From positions 1-19,043 of the forward strand of contig DPCJ01000120.1 in assembly GCA_003516705.1 (NCBI GenBank): 19,043 nucleotides of DNA. Direction: 5' to 3'. The notes under the pieces were generated by a model. The model was not told the DNA's origin and made no database searches. It saw only the letters and a list, made by a program, of their open reading frames with translations. Shown piece after piece: positions 14,349-19,043 of the stretch (its first letter is position 1; every line of letters starts with the position of its first letter). The stretch is from Prolixibacteraceae bacterium (GTDB lineage Bacteria > Bacteroidota > Bacteroidia > Bacteroidales > Prolixibacteraceae). A program made the position numbers and the translations under genes.

Positions 14349-17300
14349 ATGAAGAAAAATACAATTGAAACTCCTCGCAGCAAAGCTTGCGAGGAATCCG
14401 ATTCCGCTAAGGACTTTTTTAGTGTTTTGTTCGCTAACTCCACAGCAAAACTGCCGTGGAGTTCTCTCACCGGAATTCAAAATATTGCAATCCTGTTGTT
14501 GATGATGTTCGCCACAGGAATTTTTGCGCAGGACAGAAGAACGCTTGATACAAAAGTTGCTGATATTCTGGCGCAAATGCCCACTGAGAACCTGGTTCAC
14601 CGCGATTTGGTAATAAACCAGACTTTGGAACTGGGCGCCGAAGGATTTCAGAAAATTGCCGGAATGTTAGTACCTCCCGGAACCGGTGATGACACAGCCG
14701 TGCGGTTTTGCATCAACAGTTTGTCTCGTTATGTCAGCGAATTCGGGCACGAAAAGGAAAGGGATTTTGTGGAAACACAAATGCTGCAGGCGCTCGAATC
14801 AAAAACCGACAAACAGGTAAAAACTTTTCTGATGAATGAGCTAAACCTGATTGCAGGCGAAAAAACTGTTGAAGCTGTAAAGAAATATCTGACAGACGAA
14901 GAGTTGGCAGAACCCGCCGCACAAACACTGCTTTCAGTGGGAGGAAAATCAGTAGCTCATGCTTTGCTGGAGGCGCTTCCCGGAGCTCCTGAAAAATGCA
15001 AACCCACGCTGATAAAAGGTTTAGGTGAACTGAAATGTACCGGGGCTGTAAAACAGATTACGCCTTTTGTAAACGACAAAAATCAGGCAACCCGAAAAGT
15101 GGCGCTGGCAGCGCTGGCCAATATTGCCGATCCGGGTTCGTATAAAACACTTTTGGACGCCGCTAAAAAAGTAAACTTTGTTTACCATGCAACCAACGCT
15201 GCCGAAGCTTTTCTTGTTTATGCCAGTCGTTTGGGTGAAAACAACGAAACCGAACTTTGCAAAAAAGCTTGTAACGAAATCATCAAGGCAAACCAGTCGG
15301 CTGAAAAACTCCACAATTATGCATCGGCACTGGCTGTTTATACAAAATATTCTGGAGTCGAAGTATTGCCTTTGTTGCTGAAAGCGGTTGACAACAGCGA
15401 CAAAGCTTTACGCTATTCAGTGCTCAATCTGGCTGAAAAAACAGGAGATATAGCCGCCACCCGTCAATGGATTGCCAAAGCAAAAACTTCGCCCGATGCG
15501 GTAAAAGCCGACATTATTTCGATGCTGGGCCGCAGGGGTGATTTGCTTGCTGTTGATTTTGTAACTGAAAATCTGGGTTCAGCTTCAGAAATGGTCAGGG
15601 TGGAAGCGATTGGAGCATTGGTAAATCTTAAAGGAAAAGATGCCACTTCAGTTTTAATTGACCACCTGGCAAAAGGGCAGGATATTGAGGCGACAAAAAG
15701 TGCTTTGCTCACTTTGCTCGACCAAAAACACCTCGCACCAGTGGCTGCGCAGCTGGATAAAACTACAGGAAAAACAAAAGCTGCTTTTGTTGATTTGATT
15801 GCCGCCAAATCGGGCTCAGCATATTTCGACAAGATTTTCGGCCTTACAAAATCTGCTGACGCCAATGAAAAAACAGCGGCTTTTAATGCACTTAAAAAAG
15901 TTTCGACTCAGGAAAATCTCGACCAGTTGATTCAGCTTTTACTTTCGATAAACAACGAAGCGGAAATAACACAAACACAATTGGCAATTGTGGCGGCTGC
16001 CAAAGGGGTTGAAGAAGAAAAAACAGAAAAGGGAAAACTGCTGACAGCGCTGAAAACAACTGATAAAAAAGAAAGAATCATCGCCATTCTGCCTGAAATA
16101 GGTGGAGATGTTGCCCTCGAAACCGTAAATAGTTACTTTAAAAATTCAACCGGAAATACAAAAGATGCCGCATTTGAGGCGCTTACTAACTGGAAAGAGT
16201 ATTCAGCTTCGTCTTCATTGTTTGAAATCTGTAAATCGCAAACCGGCTATTACCGATCACGCGCTTTTGCCAGTTTTATCCGCCAGGTGCGTTCAGCAAA
16301 AATTCCGGATGACCAGAAACTGCTGCAATACAGGAAAGTGATGCCACTTGCAACCACTTCCGAAGAAAAAATTCAGGTGATAAATTCGATTGGCAACCTG
16401 AAAACATTTTTGTCGATGGTTTATCTTGAAAAATATCTTGATGACAAAGATTTACAGCAAACGACAGCACGAAGTATTGCCAATATTGCACTGGCTGGTG
16501 ATGAAAGTCCGGGATTTTCGGGAGAAATTGTTCGTAGTCTGCTTGAAAAAGTAATCGCCGTTTTAACAGGTGATGAAAGCGATTACGACAAAGCCAACAT
16601 CAAAAGTTATCTCGAAAAAATGCCGAAGGAAAAGGGTTTTGTTTCGATGTTTAATGGTAAAAACCTCGATGGCTGGCAGGGAATGTTGCTCGATGGAAAC
16701 CCGATTGCCATTGCAAAACTAAGTGAACAGGAAAAGGCAAAGGTGCAGGCTGAGGCAAATAAAAAGATGTTGGAAAACTGGAGCGTGAAAGATGGAATGA
16801 TTGTATTCAGCGGAAACGGGCACAATCTTGTTTCAGTAAAAAAATACAAGGATTTTGAAATGATTGTTGACTGGCTGATTACCAAAGAGGGTGACAGCGG
16901 TATTTACCTGCGCGGAACTCCACAGGTTCAGATTTGGGATACATCGCGCGTTGATGTGGGCGCCCAGGTTGGTTCGGGTGGTTTATACAACAACAACGCA
17001 GACAATGTCCGCAATCCGCTGAAAGTGGCAGACAACCCGATTGATGAGTGGAACACCTTCCGCATTACGATGATTGGCGAAAATGTAACAGTTTATCTGA
17101 ATGGCGAACTGGTAGTTGACAATGTAAAAATGGACAACTACTGGGATCGCAGCATTCCTATTTTCAGCGAAGGGACCATTGAATTGCAGGCCCACGGAAA
17201 TCAGCTTTTGTTCCGCGATATTTATGTGCGCGAAATCAATACAAAGGAAATCGGACTGACACAGGAAGAAATCAACGAAGGTTTTGAATCGTTGTTTAAT

Positions 17301-17858
17301 GGCAAAAATCTGGACGGATGGCAGGGAAATCTCACCGATTATTATGCCGACAATGGCGAGATGGTGGTTGACCCGAAAATGGGTGGACACGGCAATATTT
17401 ACACAGTAAAGGAATATAGCGATTTTAATTTCAGGTTCGAATTTCAATTGACTCCCGGCGCCAACAACGGACTGGGAATCAGGGCACCGCTGGAAGGCGA
17501 TGCTGCTTATGTGGGAATGGAATTGCAGATTCTTGACAACACCGCCTCAATTTATGCCAACCTGCACGAATACCAGTACCACGGTTCTGTTTATGGCGTG
17601 ATTCCCGCAAAACGTGAGTTTCTGAAGCCTGTTGGCGAATGGAATACAGAAGAAGTAATTGCACAGGGCACACACATCAAAGTTATACTGAACGGCGTTA
17701 CCATTGTGGATGGCGATATTAAAGAAGCCAGCAAAAATGGCACACTTGACGGGAAAGACCATCCGGGATTGTTTCGCGAAAAAGGATATATCGGATTTCT
17801 GGGGCACGGTTCGGAGCTAAAATTCAGAAATTTGAGGATAAAGGATTTGAGCAAATAA
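14349..17858 (+). CDS. Secreted HEAT-repeat protein with two DUF1080 (3-keto-glycoside hydrolase-type) domains
   Basis: The product is 1169 aa from the ATG at 14349 (MKKNT...); an in-frame ATG at 14334 adds five residues. The hydrophobic signal core (IQNIAILLLMMFATGIFAQ) is at residues 43-61, pushed inward by a 37-residue segment encoded by a palindromic insertion. About residues 130-750 are helical HEAT-type repeats. Two DUF1080 domains follow: 764-963 and 979-1165, each opening with the hallmark L/MFNGKNLDGWQG; typical G-x-Y-L-R-G and EWN segments follow in the first, and NNGLGIRAP, LQILDN and EWN in the second. This domain has a concanavalin-like fold, and characterised members cleave 3-keto-glycosides. 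The second copy keeps more of the consensus than the first, which has a 30-residue insert after GWQG. It very likely works with the oxidoreductase just upstream. Confidence 0.9.
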   Translation: MKKNTIETPRSKACEESDSAKDFFSVLFANSTAKLPWSSLTGIQNIAILLLMMFATGIFAQDRRTLDTKVADILAQMPTENLVHRDLVINQTLELGAEGFQKIAGMLVPPGTGDDTAVRFCINSLSRYVSEFGHEKERDFVETQMLQALESKTDKQVKTFLMNELNLIAGEKTVEAVKKYLTDEELAEPAAQTLLSVGGKSVAHALLEALPGAPEKCKPTLIKGLGELKCTGAVKQITPFVNDKNQATRKVALAALANIADPGSYKTLLDAAKKVNFVYHATNAAEAFLVYASRLGENNETELCKKACNEIIKANQSAEKLHNYASALAVYTKYSGVEVLPLLLKAVDNSDKALRYSVLNLAEKTGDIAATRQWIAKAKTSPDAVKADIISMLGRRGDLLAVDFVTENLGSASEMVRVEAIGALVNLKGKDATSVLIDHLAKGQDIEATKSALLTLLDQKHLAPVAAQLDKTTGKTKAAFVDLIAAKSGSAYFDKIFGLTKSADANEKTAAFNALKKVSTQENLDQLIQLLLSINNEAEITQTQLAIVAAAKGVEEEKTEKGKLLTALKTTDKKERIIAILPEIGGDVALETVNSYFKNSTGNTKDAAFEALTNWKEYSASSSLFEICKSQTGYYRSRAFASFIRQVRSAKIPDDQKLLQYRKVMPLATTSEEKIQVINSIGNLKTFLSMVYLEKYLDDKDLQQTTARSIANIALAGDESPGFSGEIVRSLLEKVIAVLTGDESDYDKANIKSYLEKMPKEKGFVSMFNGKNLDGWQGMLLDGNPIAIAKLSEQEKAKVQAEANKKMLENWSVKDGMIVFSGNGHNLVSVKKYKDFEMIVDWLITKEGDSGIYLRGTPQVQIWDTSRVDVGAQVGSGGLYNNNADNVRNPLKVADNPIDEWNTFRITMIGENVTVYLNGELVVDNVKMDNYWDRSIPIFSEGTIELQAHGNQLLFRDIYVREINTKEIGLTQEEINEGFESLFNGKNLDGWQGNLTDYYADNGEMVVDPKMGGHGNIYTVKEYSDFNFRFEFQLTPGANNGLGIRAPLEGDAAYVGMELQILDNTASIYANLHEYQYHGSVYGVIPAKREFLKPVGEWNTEEVIAQGTHIKVILNGVTIVDGDIKEASKNGTLDGKDHPGLFREKGYIGFLGHGSELKFRNLRIKDLSK
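14364..14474. repeat. Palindromic element inserted in frame in the 5' end of the hydrolase gene
   Basis: Between codons for KKNT and the signal-peptide core lie 111 bp (37 codons) with two strong dyads: tcctcgca/tgcgagga (14372-14395) and aactccac/gtggagtt (14436-14463). The edges show similar words, attgaaa (14364-14370) and attcaaa (14475-14481), as an imperfect direct repeat. Removing it would leave an ordinary short signal peptide. The encoded segment is polar and unlike a normal n-region. Confidence 0.6.
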
Positions 17859-17878
17859 TTCCTGTTTTTTTATTTATC

Positions 17879-17924
17879 TGAAAGCGGTTTATCAGGTATT
17901 TCAATGCTTGGTAAATCGCTTTCA
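17879..17924. promoter_or_regulatory. 13-bp inverted repeat overlapping the transporter promoter
   Basis: Arms tgaaagcggttta (17879-17891) and taaatcgctttca (17912-17924) are complementary at 12 of 13 positions, and the odd position would be a G-U pair in RNA. The right arm lies inside the -33 to -7 spacer of the transporter promoter. It may be an operator or, as RNA, the terminator stem of the large hydrolase gene that ends at 17858. Confidence 0.5.
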
Positions 17925-17937
17925 ACGATTAGATTTG
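17907..17937 (+). promoter_or_regulatory. Bacteroidota-type promoter of the MFS transporter gene
   Basis: A TTG box at 17908-17910 is followed after exactly 19 bp by TAGATTTG (17930-17937), a full match to the Bacteroidota -7 consensus TAnnTTTG with standard spacing. The ATG is at 17961, so a short leader of roughly 15-20 bases is predicted. Confidence 0.6.
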
Positions 17938-17960
17938 TACCTCTGCAAAAATCAAAAACA

Positions 17961-19043
17961 ATGAACATAAAATACCGTTTGATTCTGATGAATTTCCTCC
18001 AGTTTTTTGTCTGGGGGGCGTGGCTTTTAACCATCGGAGCCTACTGGTTTCAGACAAAACAATGGTCGGGAACCGATTTTGGAGCCATTTTTTCAACCAT
18101 GGGAATTGCCTCGTTGTTTATGCCGGCCATTGCTGGTATCGTAGCCGATCGCTGGGTAAACGCTGAAAGACTATACGGTATTTTTCATATTGCAGGTGCT
18201 GTTTTACTGTTCATTTTACCAACCGTTGGCGACCCGTCCACTTTTTTCTGGCTGATGTTGCTGAACATGGTTTTTTACATGCCCACCATTGCGCTGGCAA
18301 TTTCGGTGAGTTATTCAACCCTGAACTCCCGTAAAATGGACATTGTAAAAGATTACCCTCCCATTCGGGTTTGGGGAACCGTTGGTTTTATTGTGGCGCT
18401 TTGGGTAGTGAGCCTTGCCGGATTTGAAACTTCGGCAGCACAGTTTTACGTGGCTTCTATCGCCTCGCTGTTTTTGGGTTTGTATGCTTTCACCCTGCCC
18501 AAATGCCCGCCACTTGGGAAAGGCCACAAAAAAACTCTCGTTCACGCATTGGGTCTGAATGCCTTTTCGTTGTTTAAAAATCCGCAGATGGCGCTGTTCT
18601 TTGTGTCGGCCATGTTGCTGGGTGCATCGTTGCAGTTAACCAATGCTTATGGTGATACTTTCCTGCACGATTTTGCCAACTTCCCTGAGTTTAAAGACCT
18701 GATTGCAGTAAAATATCCGGCAATTATCATGTCGATCTCACAGATTTCGGAGACGTTGTTTATTCTTGCGATTCCCTTCTTTTTAAAGCGGTTCGGAATT
18801 AAAAAAGTGATTCTGTTTGCCATGATTGCCTGGGTGCTACGGTTTGGATTATTTGCTTTTGGTGACCCGGGCCCGGGTTTGTGGATGATTATTCTCTCGT
18901 GTATTATATATGGAATGGCTTTCGACTTTTACAATATTTCGGGTTCGCTGTTTGTAGAAATGAACAGTCCGCACACCATCAGGTCGAGCGCTCAGGGATT
19001 GTTTATGCTGATGACCAATGGATTAGGCGCTTTCTTTGGAAGC
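17961..19043 (+). CDS. MFS transporter, NupG/nucleoside-permease type (3' end outside window)
   Basis: The frame is open from the ATG at 17961 to the window edge (361 codons, no stop). It starts MNIKYRLILMNFLQFFVWGA, the recognisable opening of NupG-like (nucleoside:H+ symporter family) MFS proteins of Bacteroidota, followed by GAYWFQTKQWSGTDFGAIFS and the loop GIVADRWVNAERLYG typical of the family's cytoplasmic motif between helices 2 and 3. VKDYPPIRVWGTVGFIVA is another family block. About ten hydrophobic helices are visible before the cut. In this setting, beside a Gfo/Idh/MocA enzyme and a 3-keto-glycoside hydrolase, I infer a sugar or sugar-derivative substrate rather than a nucleoside. 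It has its own promoter, separate from the upstream pair. Confidence 0.9.
   Translation, partial: MNIKYRLILMNFLQFFVWGAWLLTIGAYWFQTKQWSGTDFGAIFSTMGIASLFMPAIAGIVADRWVNAERLYGIFHIAGAVLLFILPTVGDPSTFFWLMLLNMVFYMPTIALAISVSYSTLNSRKMDIVKDYPPIRVWGTVGFIVALWVVSLAGFETSAAQFYVASIASLFLGLYAFTLPKCPPLGKGHKKTLVHALGLNAFSLFKNPQMALFFVSAMLLGASLQLTNAYGDTFLHDFANFPEFKDLIAVKYPAIIMSISQISETLFILAIPFFLKRFGIKKVILFAMIAWVLRFGLFAFGDPGPGLWMIILSCIIYGMAFDFYNISGSLFVEMNSPHTIRSSAQGLFMLMTNGLGAFFGS

Overview
The window looks like chromosomal DNA of a Bacteroidota bacterium, probably a marine or sediment member of the Marinilabiliales/Prolixibacteraceae type; that rank is an inference from gene content, not proven. Signs are the near absence of Shine-Dalgarno sites, TAnnTTTG-type promoter boxes, many secreted proteins and lipoproteins, intergenic palindromic repeats typical of the phylum, and a sugar locus (Tat-exported Gfo/Idh/MocA oxidoreductase, DUF1080-type 3-keto-glycoside hydrolase, NupG-type MFS transporter) common in that group. 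No tRNA, rRNA, CRISPR array or recognisable transposase was seen.

Layout. 1-2188: three unrecognised envelope proteins (a partial secreted protein, a lipoprotein, a small secreted protein). 2393-3682: rmuC on the minus strand. 3910-4365: an AT-rich orphan lipoprotein. 4539-8725: a plus-strand run of small housekeeping or accessory enzymes: beta-lactamase-fold serine hydrolase, DUF1697, DUF4287/DUF5655, tandem SRPBCC, and a VOC protein. 7963-8290 and 8726-9525 are gene-free and rich in repeats: a nested palindromic element, a direct repeat, a minisatellite with a 21-bp period (42-bp higher-order period) and a cluster of strong dyads. 9526-10731: an AT-rich membrane protein resembling a K+ channel core with a degenerate filter, bounded by 15-bp inverted repeats as if it were a cassette. 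10915-11577: ung (uracil-DNA glycosylase). It converges on a divergent, archaeal-looking thymidylate synthase homologue (11948-12835). 13041-19043: the sugar locus.

How the genes work together. In the last 6 kb the oxidoreductase, the large HEAT plus double-DUF1080 protein and the permease fit uptake and alternative cleavage of glycosides (or other polyols) through 3-keto intermediates. Only 21-36 bp separate the first two genes; the permease has its own near-consensus promoter, which overlaps a large inverted repeat. ung and the thymidylate synthase homologue both concern uracil in DNA: one removes it, the other would supply dTMP from dUMP.

The most unusual observations are: (i) a 111-bp palindromic element inserted in frame between the start codon and the signal peptide of the large hydrolase gene, similar in style to Rickettsia palindromic elements; (ii) the cassette-like channel gene; (iii) the 21/42-bp satellite, whose period equals seven codons; and (iv) the divergent thymidylate synthase next to ung.
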